Below are positions 10,001 to 16,238 of a stretch of 23,967 bases of DNA, piece after piece. The notes beneath the pieces were generated by a model. That model saw only the letters and a list, made by a program, of their open reading frames with translations. It searched no databases and had not been told where the DNA came from. This DNA is from a virus. The stretch is from positions 1 through 23,967 of IMG/VR virus record IMGVR_UViG_3300038682_000024; one strand, 5' to 3'. The first letter of the stretch is position 1. Every line of letters begins with the position of its first letter. The translations under genes were made by a program, and so were the position numbers.

Positions 10001-10492
10001 AGCTTGGTATTCTTCTGGCCCCTTATAGCTTGGCAATACTCCACCATCCCAAACAAAACCGCCAATTGGCATAGATTGCTCGGCTTCTCTTGCTGCGGTA
10101 TTGATAGTGGTTAAGAATCCCGCGCCAACATCACCTGCACGCTCTATTGCACCTTTAACAGCATTCGGCACTGGGTCTGCTGCCAGCTCATTAAGCTTTG
10201 AGCTAACCATATCAAACATTGAAGGCTCTTGTTCTTGCTGCTCAATGACTTCTTGCTGCGGTATGACTTCCGATTGAATAGCTTTAGCCTGGGTAGGCTC
10301 CACCTGCGGCTCTACCGCTTGAACCTGCTCGATAGGCTGCTCGGCAACTGATTGATAGCCTATCTTTTGATTGAATGCCTCAACATCCATATCAGAATAG
10401 TATTTGCGATGAAGAGCAGAAACTAATTGGTCGTCTGCCATATCATTGTATTGCGGGTTCTTTTTTCTAAAATCTGCGATGAACTGACTCAC
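1052..10492 (-). CDS. Giant multidomain 'polyvalent' virion protein in the P22 gp16 (ejection protein) position
   Basis: This 3146-aa gene fills 39% of the window. It starts at GTG 10492 with a strong AAGGAG seven bases upstream. Visible layout: residues 1-45 carry a DFRKKNPQYNDM...LHRKYYSDM signature seen at the start of other phage internal proteins; 100-380 hold alanine/glycine-rich helices; about 501-695 a ParB/DdrB-like domain (SGRHRLDLAKRSG); 836-921 and 1139-1218 two GNAT-like domains (RRQGIAT, QRQGLAT); 1521-1586 a small GGYYSAYNKAGAIPGF module; 1844-2017 a DNA methyltransferase (LEPSAGKGN, NPPF); 2061-2188 a zincin (HEMAH at 2129, later EGFAEF); and 2605-3146 a C-terminal region resembling the LPD38-type domain of polyvalent proteins. 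Charged Lys/Ala/Glu linkers join the modules. I see no lytic transglycosylase motif. Gene order points to ejection with the DNA. The DNA-modifying and protein-modifying roles are inferred from motifs only. Confidence 0.85.
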   Translation of the reverse strand: MSQFIADFRKKNPQYNDMADDQLVSALHRKYYSDMDVEAFNQKIGYQSVAEQPIEQVQAVEPQVEPTQAKAIQSEVIPQQEVIEQQEQEPSMFDMVSSKLNELAADPVPNAVKGAIERAGDVGAGFLTTINTAAREAEQSMPIGGFVWDGGVLPSYKGPEEYQAYLQQGGKDILAETEESAKGLEAGYIPTHTWEEVKREFSEGGALSGSAWGEVVGYIGEQGVKSIPDMAAALLNLPSYIIARSGEIGETRAENKGKDKTDLIDIVEAVPFAVGSALLERIGAKGITEAGAEAFGKEALKSGFKEAAKRTAKAGAKAGTKEAVTEAIQEGMIEYAGERLGTNAKMTLAESLDLAAAGAVAGGGMGGGAGTVSAGYKEATYNPEAELGKALNNLIDQSRFEIDQEAITRQFDPANAQLEARPQQESTEGTIKLKPHTPLELTGEFEGVQPKGEFAPGMPESTPAVYDIPEAPKNTKQIAEEKAEPKEQGQIKGLAVVEAPIDEVTLSSDVPQFKEGANASGVVEPLGGKFERTGVAPIQIWVREDGRKEVISGRHRLDLAKRSGEQTIPAQYHYESEGFTVEQAASLDAILNIREGQGKVKDYVEFIQATKPTEAEAAAQGILARQTGKRAFTIADSGSDTLIASHRANQISDEAATRIARAAPKNDALQSVGIKAIQDGKTIIMAENLVKAVGSMTTDKQQATDDLFGFDDSAMKEAVELAKKVGKKQAEIQRTLTAVTGAAKNPELARKEGVDVKDPEGIKKKIKQLKSKKKAWDNWHTNPKLMEQLTGKKKADQLPAKEEVTKKEEKSYDVDKWNYKQGKADSTQPVRTKTVKGITLNVSESFEDKQMFALNSDGEVVGDLFFSFDEGKLYGSVEVREDSRRQGIATMMYDFASEIEGVEINPSEGHTDDAAAFWADRKAKKKPELSQSDADRLIADVKSSDLGVSRTNALIKDITDAVNGKQESVKRQLKNLAELNDKQSKSETKAKTEETKAKTKKTQQESKAALEKEQKRERIYSGNYEGLQPNYVTWLKSLSDTKRKELFAKGSNPTIANSEFIAYKPDFDLGQQTEADIKAAEEKQAKAKAEEKAAEAKAEADKQVDDFVLAGSDRVADQAEARGQAGLFDAPAEPKAQQTDSTIEIKRDGKTVASVDYSVFEGIPAVKMINTDPDYQRQGLATEALIKLQAKFPDVEIDLGSLTGDGAKLIDSLEYNVIGSGDYESTVNKLEETEAKLEEYSELAENFNFSEATEAERLEYREATKDWDDLHDLKNDLENELAELEPSKKIIIGKKKKAEPKAKKEPVASSKKEPATKDPIKLDYSNNAVIAFHKFRESTGKGTATKQDIQSSFDDLVESKDAVLAQLKKLTKAQLLKYVGRSDLKKPAMVEAAYKTMLSAHVFGDMVMTIFGGSKTYEEQIAEKVAKQTQEQIETDYERQREARAERDKRKESFVKSLTNPETLAEYKEFIRVRGKAKLTTEQLKTYDTLVADSMLEEDKAKPKTVQGEAEAVETTRAETTHAKKGHQLFVVSLVNRVSKEQYKELNDKAKEFGGYYSAYNKAGAIPGFQFKTIEEADQFEQVLKGKDTDKSDFEEAKADVKNSKQADKLMEMADKLEAKGNESLGQDRQTNTGKRAAQAASASEKAYKQIATAQTVKQIATKMAAGEIVYLGKMTQITQLEELKAIQRKAVPSSMMHSEYDGYSISNSMKEGVTVEDYINNVRMPELFIDKERAKRFSDKLDGVKGFSRFSAELKKLPMAEGKVHLGRLTKDQVKKIHDAVKAGHLSSYELGFIPDREKTMNRLDKLGIKTDEQLRTAIRELDSLTVTEQKEDPIKKLERDLVGKKIEGYFPTPRELVEQMIDYAEIQPGHQVLEPSAGKGNIADIIKESEPNAEIDVIEINQGLRSMLEIKGYNVVSNDFTEYDGKQYDRIIMNPPFENFQDIDHVKHAYELLKPGGKLVAIMGAGVKNSRKKAVEFRQWIDESGSYIEDLPDGSFKSSERQTGVATVMVTIDKPDTNTLNRREDEQPAKLNSGQPSVVHAPGHNYVDLYRSTGIPSRKEVFTIEGRSIKMPAEPQRIEPIMRQLVKIMGRRIYNGKIKGKSVQGFYRSDVGELRTARKNDVEILAHEMAHYLDLYSNVSLPNFKRLYKQAAFKDEVAALSYTDDKKLELLEGFAEFVRLWLTNSNEAKLRAPGFYDAFVKELARDRKLLNPMRDMQEAMHKFYFQGSDKLGQALIGRDEGVYGKFMDWTYRRDSLVRQETIDKFHAAREVEKELTGKLSDPVQGSAWKQFRIANGGYEGIAEYIMNYGTLEFAENGDLVRSGKSLYEILKPVDELKGLIKADPKYKGQKPIDLLMRYFAGRRALELHRQGRENLIPKETAKEWAKMGRTFPMFGNIFIEYQEFNTRMMDMYQQAGLLTPEARQTMESVNKDYVPFNRLRDSLEEGKGGGGGFQRLKGGTANLEDILHNIQDGVTSNVKAALDAKAKQRLYQYIANHRDGAIWATKIAPDSKLVKTHLADMEKKIGEVLEASGVVIEGELDLSDPGLLNFWQHGVKPTLTESGNFVDTVLINGKPQYFEVQDPLLQEMLLTMNGESYSSLMNGMFAVKNFFTRSITLGVEFTGANLVRDTIGATFISKNKFMPFVGSFKGMYSYLSRDEHFQDFMRSGGGYSSRLHGSTKAGKARQRVQIKDVGVGNRTQRMLSAFDNIMSAFEYGTRIGEFRLAKKNGASDMDAAFAAREISTDFSVYGANHFLTGYIRTVPFLNAMIQSQDRVFREAFIKNKYGGNPTGLAMKAFLGLTVPTLLLWLFNKDDEEYKEIPDHEKRTNWHIPLGNGRFMKMPRPYDVGFVYATMPELFFKYLEDENGKEYAEGMAWTMLQMYGIDGVPAAAQGWWDITRNKKWTGAPVVPHGMADVSATNQYNSNTSETFIRLGQALGMSPIKAEHAFKAQTGYLGGYLLWGTEKLMWDEDKFGEMPDKDVSSNIFIKRFLTPETRPNNRSMEKFFDLKEQSDRVTADFKAGIDIRRMIKGDKQTEFEKDDTFFGLSKGEKEVLFALNDSMNDLISIAYGKEGIKTQEHSIRYNPKLTAEQKRESLDKLWQQRNAMFTQYYNEATKALDKAKKVAKKTGIEGSRNELMKNKEGK

Positions 10493-10508
10493 GGTCGTTC
10501 TCCTTGGT

Positions 10509-11420
10509 TTAGCGAATGCCTAAAGGGTCTTCTGGTATTGCGTTATTTTTACTAATATTACCTGATAAACTAGGAATTTCGTAAGGTACTTTAAGTTTTC
10601 TTGCTGCTAGTGTAACGGCCTCGGCCTCATTATTTGCCTCTCCAAGCTGTAGCATTCTACTAGCTTCATCAACTACTGCTTGCATATCAGATCGTGTACC
10701 AGTTTGAAGTTTAGTTATCTGTCCTGTTCGCTCATCAAACAAACCGCCTGCAAGGTCTGCTGTTAATCTGCGAATAGTATTAATGCTAGTTGATCCTTTC
10801 CAGTTACTAGCACCGGAGCCGCCTTTGCCGTCTGCGCCACCCGCCTTAACCGGCTTATCTGCACGCTCAATTTCTCGGCCACCACGGTAAAGAATATCCT
10901 CGCCACCAACACCAACCGACTTAGGCGCCTCTAATAGCTTATCCATTGCAGTAGCTTTTGATAGTGAAAGCTCCATAAATGCCGGATCGTAAGTTTCGGG
11001 TAGCTTTGCTGCTACTTCTGGCGATAAATTCTCTTTTAGTGTTTGATAGCGCTGCGCCTGTTCTTCCGGGGTTTTCCCATTAAGAACAAACATTGATCCG
11101 CGTCCAATTTCATCAATACTACGCTTAACGCCTGCGCGTTTTGTTTCATCCATTTTACCTATAGCGTCAATAAATTGAGGCCCGTTCTCAGGATCAAGCG
11201 CTAATAACTGCTGCTGTGCATCAACATCACCTGTAACCGACTGCTGGCGCAATGCAGTAAGTTTGTTTTTCTTCTCTTCTTCAATGGGTCGCTGGTCAAT
11301 CTTATATTGAGCCTCAGACAATTGAAGGTCTGCCAATTTGTTTCTAGTTCTGGCACCCTTTACCGCTGCTGTTGTGCGGTAAATATCGGCCATGTCGATA
11401 CCGTATTGATTAGCTGCCAT
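10509..11420 (-). CDS. Putative ejection (internal virion) protein, P22 gp20 position
   Basis: This 303-aa protein starts at ATG 11420, one base after the preceding stop, with GGAAAA upstream. It is hydrophilic and mostly helical. The N-terminal half is rich in Gln, Lys and Glu (DLQLSEAQYKIDQRPIEEEKK). A glycine-rich hinge lies near residues 192-206, and a helical C-terminal third follows (DMQAVVDEASRMLQLGEANN). I recognise no catalytic motif. Its place between the gp7-like gene and the giant protein corresponds to P22 gene 20, whose product is packaged in the capsid and enters the cell during infection. The ejection role is inferred from gene order and composition, not from clear sequence similarity. 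It could alternatively be a scaffold-like internal head protein. Confidence 0.6.
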   Translation of the reverse strand: MAANQYGIDMADIYRTTAAVKGARTRNKLADLQLSEAQYKIDQRPIEEEKKNKLTALRQQSVTGDVDAQQQLLALDPENGPQFIDAIGKMDETKRAGVKRSIDEIGRGSMFVLNGKTPEEQAQRYQTLKENLSPEVAAKLPETYDPAFMELSLSKATAMDKLLEAPKSVGVGGEDILYRGGREIERADKPVKAGGADGKGGSGASNWKGSTSINTIRRLTADLAGGLFDERTGQITKLQTGTRSDMQAVVDEASRMLQLGEANNEAEAVTLAARKLKVPYEIPSLSGNISKNNAIPEDPLGIR

Positions 11421-11421
11421 G

Positions 11422-12108
11422 TTATTTTCCTAGTGATTGGTAAAGCATCCAGTTTTGCGCGGCTTGGTTTGTAGATTGAGCCATGCCTTGATAAGCACTA
11501 GCTCTAGCTGCGCCTATGTTCTGCTGTGCTATGTTTTGCGCCTGCCCTGATTGAGCCATAATGTTACCGCCAGTCGATGCAAGCTGACTTGTTGCGCCTG
11601 CTTGACGCGCTGCGCTGGCTTGGCCTTGTTGTGATAAGCCAGAAAGCATATTGTATTTTCTAGCTTTAGCATCAGCCTCGCGTGCATAGGCTGCGCCGTA
11701 TTCTTGGCTGGCTTGGCCTTGTGCATAATCTGTAATGGCTTTGTTTTGAGCGCCACTAAGTAATCGCCCTCGCGCTGCCGCTGATTTATCTAGCGCCTCT
11801 ACGCCTTCATTCATTCTAAATTGATAGCCGGGGTCTTGCTTTACATCAATCTTGCCAACTTCAAACTCGCCAGACTGAACGCCAGCCCAGAGTTTATCTA
11901 GCGCTTGCCCGCCAGCCTCAGTCCACGGCGCAAAATCTTCTCGCTGTTCTGCTGCCATTTCACGCTGAAATGCTATGTTCTCGGCGCTCATTTGTTGCTC
12001 TGCGCGAATACCGGCTTTTGTGGCTTTTGCTTGTGCATTACTTGCTTGATTGCTTGCATATCCCCCAATTACTGCGGAACCAACAATCGCCGTTGCTACG
12101 CCTGACAT
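11422..12108 (-). CDS. P22 gp7-like DNA transfer/ejection protein
   Basis: This 228-aa protein starts at ATG 12108 and overlaps the end of the cupin-SET gene by 13 bases. A short hydrophobic Gly/Ala segment (residues 4-18) opens it. A charged helical region follows, with a motif common in this phage family (EQREDFAPWTEAGGQALDKL, 55-74), then DPGYQFRMNEG (92-102) and AAARGRLLSG (110-119). The tail is very rich in Ala, Gln and Ser (160-215). I know this composition and motif order from phage proteins annotated as DNA transfer or injection proteins. In P22, gp7 is packaged inside the head and ejected into the envelope ahead of the DNA. The hydrophobic N-terminus would suit membrane insertion. 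The family assignment is fairly safe; the mechanism is inferred. Confidence 0.72.
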   Translation of the reverse strand: MSGVATAIVGSAVIGGYASNQASNAQAKATKAGIRAEQQMSAENIAFQREMAAEQREDFAPWTEAGGQALDKLWAGVQSGEFEVGKIDVKQDPGYQFRMNEGVEALDKSAAARGRLLSGAQNKAITDYAQGQASQEYGAAYAREADAKARKYNMLSGLSQQGQASAARQAGATSQLASTGGNIMAQSGQAQNIAQQNIGAARASAYQGMAQSTNQAAQNWMLYQSLGK

Positions 12109-12959
12109 AAATCACCATGCTCTGATCTGTGGTTAATAACATCACGATAGTTAGCCGTAATCTCTTCACCTGGTTCAATATCTTTTAGGGCCATAAGGTT
12201 TACACCGGAGCCACAAACTACCATAGCGGCGTTCGGGTTTAGTGCGTGATTAGTATAGCGCCCTGCTTCTGTTCTAAAATCACCAATTCTTGCCGGGGCA
12301 ATAAGGGAGCCGCCTGTTATTAATTGGTCTGCAAAATATCCTTTGCCATGAATCTTTGATTCGCCAACGAATGCCATGTTGTACTCATCAGGCATAGCCA
12401 TCATATCGGCTTCATTGGTTACTTGCTTACTGATCTCGTCTTCGGTCATTCCAATTGAATCGACCATTAGTAAGTAATCAGCACGATTTACCGCAACATT
12501 AAAATCTTCAAGCTCTTCAAAGGTTTCACAAGTAAGGTAATCAAGCATTTCATCTTCATGGCGCTCATCGGTGCTATGAAAGGTTATCCAATGCGTATCA
12601 CTGTGGGCATAGCCAGCGCGTTTTTTACCGGCTTTACCTTGCATGATATTTAAACCAGTTAATCGCTTAACTTGGCCGTCATCGGTTGAAACCGTAATAT
12701 CACCGCTTAGCATAATATCAAAGTGGTCGAACTTATGAATGCGTCCGGTTAGTAGCGTACCTGCTTTAATTGTAAGCTCACGCGCATACATACCAGCATG
12801 AAAGTGATGGTCAATAGGAATATCAAGCTGTGGGAACTCTTTCATTTTGGCTTCAAGTGCAAATAACGAAGCAATGCTTTCGGCTTTATCAGGCAAGCAA
12901 GCAGCCCCGACAATATCAATACCTTTCTGCTCGTTACTTACATTTACGCTATCAGACAT
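12096..12959 (-). CDS. Cupin-SET fusion, putative protein lysine methyltransferase
   Basis: This 287-aa protein starts at ATG 12959, overlapping the preceding gene by 8 bases (ATGTCTGA), which suggests translational coupling. Residues about 50-130 look like a cupin beta-barrel, with clustered histidines (HHFHAG at 51-56, GRIHKFDHFDIMLSG at 72-86, YAHSDTHWITFH at 117-128) able to bind a metal. Residues about 190-275 look like a SET domain: GESKIHGKGYFA (199-210), GRYTNHALNPNA (233-244; family pattern NHxxxPN) and GEEITANYRD (264-273; family pattern GEELxxxY). SET enzymes transfer methyl groups from S-adenosylmethionine to protein lysines. No cysteine-rich post-SET motif is seen. The gene sits where P22 has gene 14, inside the tail/ejection block, which suggests a virion-associated or ejected enzyme. 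The target is unknown. Confidence 0.75.
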   Translation of the reverse strand: MSDSVNVSNEQKGIDIVGAACLPDKAESIASLFALEAKMKEFPQLDIPIDHHFHAGMYARELTIKAGTLLTGRIHKFDHFDIMLSGDITVSTDDGQVKRLTGLNIMQGKAGKKRAGYAHSDTHWITFHSTDERHEDEMLDYLTCETFEELEDFNVAVNRADYLLMVDSIGMTEDEISKQVTNEADMMAMPDEYNMAFVGESKIHGKGYFADQLITGGSLIAPARIGDFRTEAGRYTNHALNPNAAMVVCGSGVNLMALKDIEPGEEITANYRDVINHRSEHGDLCQA

Positions 12960-13602
12960 TATTCATTTGCCCCGCTGTTTTTGAGTTGGCTATCAAACTG
13001 TTTAGTTTAGTAACTATAGCATTAACCTCTGTGACAACGGTATTCAAATCAGAGGCCAGAGTATTAACATCAGCCTTGGTTTCATTGGCCAGTGTGACAA
13101 TGGTTTGGACTTGCGCTTGATCGTATGCCGCCGGTGCTGCTGTAGCATTAGGTGAACTTACTACTACGCTTGAACTGGTAGCATCTACGGCATCGGCGAC
13201 AATCTGCATTCTTTTGACTAAGCCCACAACGGCATCGGTAGCAATATCGTTAAAGCCAACCACATTTCCATTTGAACCATGAGCGGATTCTAGCGCTATG
13301 TGATTGTCTATATCGGCTTTGTTTGCTGTTATTTCAGTTTCGTTTTCATTAACGGCAATAATTACTTCGGCAATGGTTGCATTAGCAAGAAGTAGCTTGT
13401 CGTCAATTTCTGAAACGTCTAGGTTGATTCCATCTATTGCCTGATCTGTGATTTTTTTGTTTTCATCAATGGCATTACCGCCTTTGTATGCGACTCGGCG
13501 GTATAGATCGCGGAACCAAATTGACCACGCCTTAGAAATATTGCCGCTTAGGTCGGTTATTGGAACCTGTATTGGTGGTTGTGAAACTATATTTTTAGCC
13601 AT
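12952..13602 (-). CDS. Coiled-coil tail needle/fibre candidate, P22 gp26 position
   Basis: This 216-aa protein starts at ATG 13602, directly after the TAA of the gp10-like gene, with GAGGTTTAA upstream. The N-terminal segment NISKAWSIWFRDLYRRVAYK (21-40) could dock into the tail hub. Long heptad-like helical stretches follow (45-100 and 163-206). Between them lies AHGSNGNVVGFNDIAT (107-122), an HG...G.VG..D motif that I know from trimeric phage fibre-type proteins. P22 gp26 is a trimeric coiled-coil needle that plugs the portal after gp10 is added, and its gene also follows gene 10. Order, size and architecture fit. Direct sequence similarity to gp26 is weak, so a short fibre or another adhesin is possible. 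Confidence 0.6.
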   Translation of the reverse strand: MAKNIVSQPPIQVPITDLSGNISKAWSIWFRDLYRRVAYKGGNAIDENKKITDQAIDGINLDVSEIDDKLLLANATIAEVIIAVNENETEITANKADIDNHIALESAHGSNGNVVGFNDIATDAVVGLVKRMQIVADAVDATSSSVVVSSPNATAAPAAYDQAQVQTIVTLANETKADVNTLASDLNTVVTEVNAIVTKLNSLIANSKTAGQMNNV

Positions 13603-14970
13603 TTAAACCTCAATATACGCTGCGCCAATGTCGATTTTAACCGGGTCGGTTATGCGTATCTTAAAAACAAACTGCCTTGAAACGCCAAAGCGATTCCACT
13701 TTAAACGCTTTAGGTATTCGCCAAGCTTGCCGATAGGTGCAAGCCTATCGTTTGACCATGTTTTACCGTTATCTTTTGAGAAGGTACAAATAGCTTGAGG
13801 ATCACTGCCTTGGCCCTGAATTAATCCTATACCGGTTTGCATGTCCAATTCCAAGCTATAAACAGTCAAAAACTCACGGCCATTATTTACAGTGGGTAGT
13901 ACAAACTCGCGCTCTATTGGTTCTCCGTCATCGGTTAGCCAGTCAGTTGTAAGCTGGTAGATTCGCCCGTTTTGGAAATCCCCCACCAGTGTTTTGTTGT
14001 TTGTAAAAACCGCGCAATTGCTTCTGTGTCGCCCAAAATGATAATCCTTTCGTATATGCCATGAACCTAATGAAACATCATAGCACCACGTTATATTGCT
14101 AGATGGAACAGTCAGAACGTAAAACAATTGCCCTGAGTCCTGATAGGTGTATGCAAAGCAATCGCTTAAATCAATATCCAGTAGTGTTAGTTCAACTGCG
14201 TGTGTGCTGATTCTCTGCGGAACATAGCCCAGCATTCTATAAACAATTAGGTCGGAACCCACAAAGAAAACAGTATTATCCTGCTTGGCCACTGAATATT
14301 TAGCGGCGCAACCCTTTTCAATAAATGCTCCTTGGTTTCTTTCAAATGGAAAATCAGACGCACCGGAGTTATACCAAACCTCTATCGAGTCTTCGCCAAA
14401 CAAAAACAACTCTCGGTGATCGCTTAATACCGCGACTAGGTTATCTGGTCGGCCTTCTGCTGTTGCGTAATCATTAGGATCAAAAGCAACACTAAGCAAT
14501 TCCGATAGATAAAATTGCCCCGTACCTGAGCGCTCAAATATAAAGTAACCATCTTGATACGTTACCGTGGATGATGGATAAAAGCCCGGAGCGGTGATTT
14601 GCTTAACTTCATTCAATGACCGGTCGTAGTAATAGCCTTTTGAGCCATCGACAACGACAATCTGATTGCCGTTGTCATCAATTGAAATTCTGCCGCTTAA
14701 TGAAACGTCACCCAATTCAGTGTGAGCGCCGCTTGCTGCTATCTCATACATTTTACTAGGCGTGAAAGCAAACACTCTCGAACCAATAGAGTGAAGGCCC
14801 AGCACTGGATATGTAGGCAACTCTGCAAAGTATGCAAGGCCCGGTGTACCAACAAGACTAAACTGATACTTTCCTCCGGTGGATTTGCGCGGATAAACAT
14901 TAACCAAGCTCTCATTGCCTGATATGTCTTGCTCCGCCGTATTTACCGCTAAAGGTATTTCGCGCTGCAT
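13603..14970 (-). CDS. P22 gp10-like packaged-DNA stabilisation/tail hub protein
   Basis: This 455-aa protein starts at ATG 14970, one base after the gp4-like gene's stop. It has the look of the P22 gp10 family: an N-terminal IPLAVNTAEQDISGNESLVN stretch leading to NVYPR, then repeated beta-strand blades through the length (for example LGLHSIGSRVFAFTPSKMYE, RISIDDNGNQIVVVDGSKGY, YQDGYFIFERSGTGQFYLSE). A motif of this family, HRELFLFGEDSIEVWYNSG, follows at about 185-203. In P22 gp10 forms a hexameric hub under gp4 that keeps DNA in the filled head and carries the needle and tailspikes. The neighbouring gp4-like and needle-like genes and the downstream P22-type tailspike support the same role here. 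Confidence 0.85.
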   Translation of the reverse strand: MQREIPLAVNTAEQDISGNESLVNVYPRKSTGGKYQFSLVGTPGLAYFAELPTYPVLGLHSIGSRVFAFTPSKMYEIAASGAHTELGDVSLSGRISIDDNGNQIVVVDGSKGYYYDRSLNEVKQITAPGFYPSSTVTYQDGYFIFERSGTGQFYLSELLSVAFDPNDYATAEGRPDNLVAVLSDHRELFLFGEDSIEVWYNSGASDFPFERNQGAFIEKGCAAKYSVAKQDNTVFFVGSDLIVYRMLGYVPQRISTHAVELTLLDIDLSDCFAYTYQDSGQLFYVLTVPSSNITWCYDVSLGSWHIRKDYHFGRHRSNCAVFTNNKTLVGDFQNGRIYQLTTDWLTDDGEPIEREFVLPTVNNGREFLTVYSLELDMQTGIGLIQGQGSDPQAICTFSKDNGKTWSNDRLAPIGKLGEYLKRLKWNRFGVSRQFVFKIRITDPVKIDIGAAYIEV

Positions 14971-14971
14971 A

Positions 14972-15721
14972 TTATGGCCCTTGATTAATTATGTAAGTGC
15001 CAATCCCTTTACGCTGCGTAGCAAGCGCTCTATCCATACCAAGAACTAGTGAGCGGTAGTTGTTTCGCTTTAGCTTTAGCTTGGCTTGAACAGCTTGAGT
15101 AGCAATAAGGGCCGTAGGCTCTTTGCCGTACTCTGGCGCAAGCTCTAGGCACAAGTTATAGATCAATGCGCGTTCGTAACCCGGTGGCAAGTTAATAACT
15201 TCAGTTAAGCCAGTGGTAGGCAGTAGCTCAGAAAGTGGTTGTACTACTGATAGGTGCAATACTTCATTAGCATAAGGTACTGACTCAAAACGAATTTCAT
15301 TGAGCGGCCAGCCTTCCTGTATGTACATTCGAGAAGGGCGCGAACCGTTACCTTTTTGGCTAATTCGTGAATAGGTTTTAATATCCATTAGCTCTAATTG
15401 ATAATCAGTGTTTGAGCCATCACGAATAAACGCCGCGATAATCCGCTCTGGTCGTGAAGTCTCAATATGGTTCTCAGGTAATGGGTCTGGCTTTGGCTCT
15501 GGATAAATGCCGATAGTGTATTCAGACACATCAGGACTAAGTGTGAAAAGCACATCATTAACAATTGGAATCAACAAGATTTCATTGGCCCAATCATCAA
15601 CCATTTGGCGAAACACCTCTAAGGCATCATCGCCTTCATGCGCCGGTAATGCTTCCCCAGGGGCGAGCACACCAATTTTTCTCATTGCGCTTCGGATAGC
15701 GCCGCCCACTGTGAATGCCAT
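14972..15721 (-). CDS. P22 gp4-like head completion/portal adaptor protein
   Basis: This 249-aa protein starts at ATG 15721, three bases after the previous stop, with GGCGG upstream. The N-terminus VGGAIRSAMRKIGVLAPGEA (5-24), followed by GDDALEVFRQMVDDWANE (30-47), is the helical start typical of the gp4 / T7 gp11 adaptor family. The C-terminal part has NLPPGYERALIYNLCLELAP and a long basic helix. In P22, twelve copies of gp4 bind beneath the portal once the head is full and make the platform for gp10. P22 gp4 has also been reported to have a cell-wall-degrading activity; I see no catalytic signature that would confirm that here. Placement directly before the gp10-like gene matches P22. Confidence 0.83.
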   Translation of the reverse strand: MAFTVGGAIRSAMRKIGVLAPGEALPAHEGDDALEVFRQMVDDWANEILLIPIVNDVLFTLSPDVSEYTIGIYPEPKPDPLPENHIETSRPERIIAAFIRDGSNTDYQLELMDIKTYSRISQKGNGSRPSRMYIQEGWPLNEIRFESVPYANEVLHLSVVQPLSELLPTTGLTEVINLPPGYERALIYNLCLELAPEYGKEPTALIATQAVQAKLKLKRNNYRSLVLGMDRALATQRKGIGTYIINQGP

Positions 15722-15724
15722 ATT

Positions 15725-16210
15725 TTAAACCGCCATCGCTTCTTGAATTTTCTCTACCATTGTATCTTCATTGTGGTTCATAGTTAAACGCACATTATGC
15801 AATTTACCAACTTGAATTAGCTCTGGCTTGGTTAAGCTGAAGGCATCAACTTCAAATTGAGCAATTAGCTTTTCTTCGGTTTCAGATAGCTTTTGATCTT
15901 TTTCTTCTGTATTTGCTAATCCGGCATCAACGTGTAGCTGGTGCGCCGCCTTGCTAACTTCTGCGGTAAATTCTACTTCTGTTAAAACCATGTAGCCAAG
16001 CGCTTTAACCATGGCAACCAACTCTTGCGGCTTTGCTTGTTTGGCTTCTTCATCGGTAATAGCTTTAGGCTTAGGCTTTGGAAGGTCTAGCAATGCCGGA
16101 GTATCTACCCAGCCGTCCTTCTTCATTTTATCTTGCTTAGCGCGTACAACTTCAACGTCAAACGCTTTGCCTTCTGGCTGATCTTTATGAAATAAATAGA
16201 TTTTAGACAT
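15725..16210 (-). CDS. Hypothetical 161-aa protein with SAP/HeH-like C-terminal motif
   Basis: This protein starts at ATG 16210 with AGAGG upstream and is the first gene after the terminator behind the coat gene. Residues 15-39 (KAFDVEVVRAKQDKMKKDGW) resemble the opening of several small phage head proteins. The middle is charged and helical. Residues 125-159 (SLTKPELIQVGKLHNVRLTM and the following helix) look like a SAP/HeH/LEM helix-extended-loop-helix fold, a module that often binds nucleic acid. A weaker similar segment is KPQELVAMVKALGYMVLTEV at 60-79. The gene lies between coat and gp4, where P22 has no essential head gene. A role in the head or in binding packaged DNA is possible but unproven. 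Confidence 0.6.
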   Translation of the reverse strand: MSKIYLFHKDQPEGKAFDVEVVRAKQDKMKKDGWVDTPALLDLPKPKPKAITDEEAKQAKPQELVAMVKALGYMVLTEVEFTAEVSKAAHQLHVDAGLANTEEKDQKLSETEEKLIAQFEVDAFSLTKPELIQVGKLHNVRLTMNHNEDTMVEKIQEAMAV

Positions 16211-16238
16211 AGTAATACCTCTTTAAAAAGAAAGTTAA

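Noticed and set aside
1052-10492. Giant frame as an assembly fusion of several genes
   Set aside because: It is one uninterrupted frame of 9.4 kb with a single good ribosome site at its start. I saw no internal ribosome site plus ATG at a domain boundary strong enough to split it, and the same class of multi-domain giant is known in other phages.
13728-13749. Inverted repeat CGATAGG-TGCAAG-CCTATCG
   Set aside because: Seven-base arms within the gp10-like coding region are within chance expectation, with no regulatory context.
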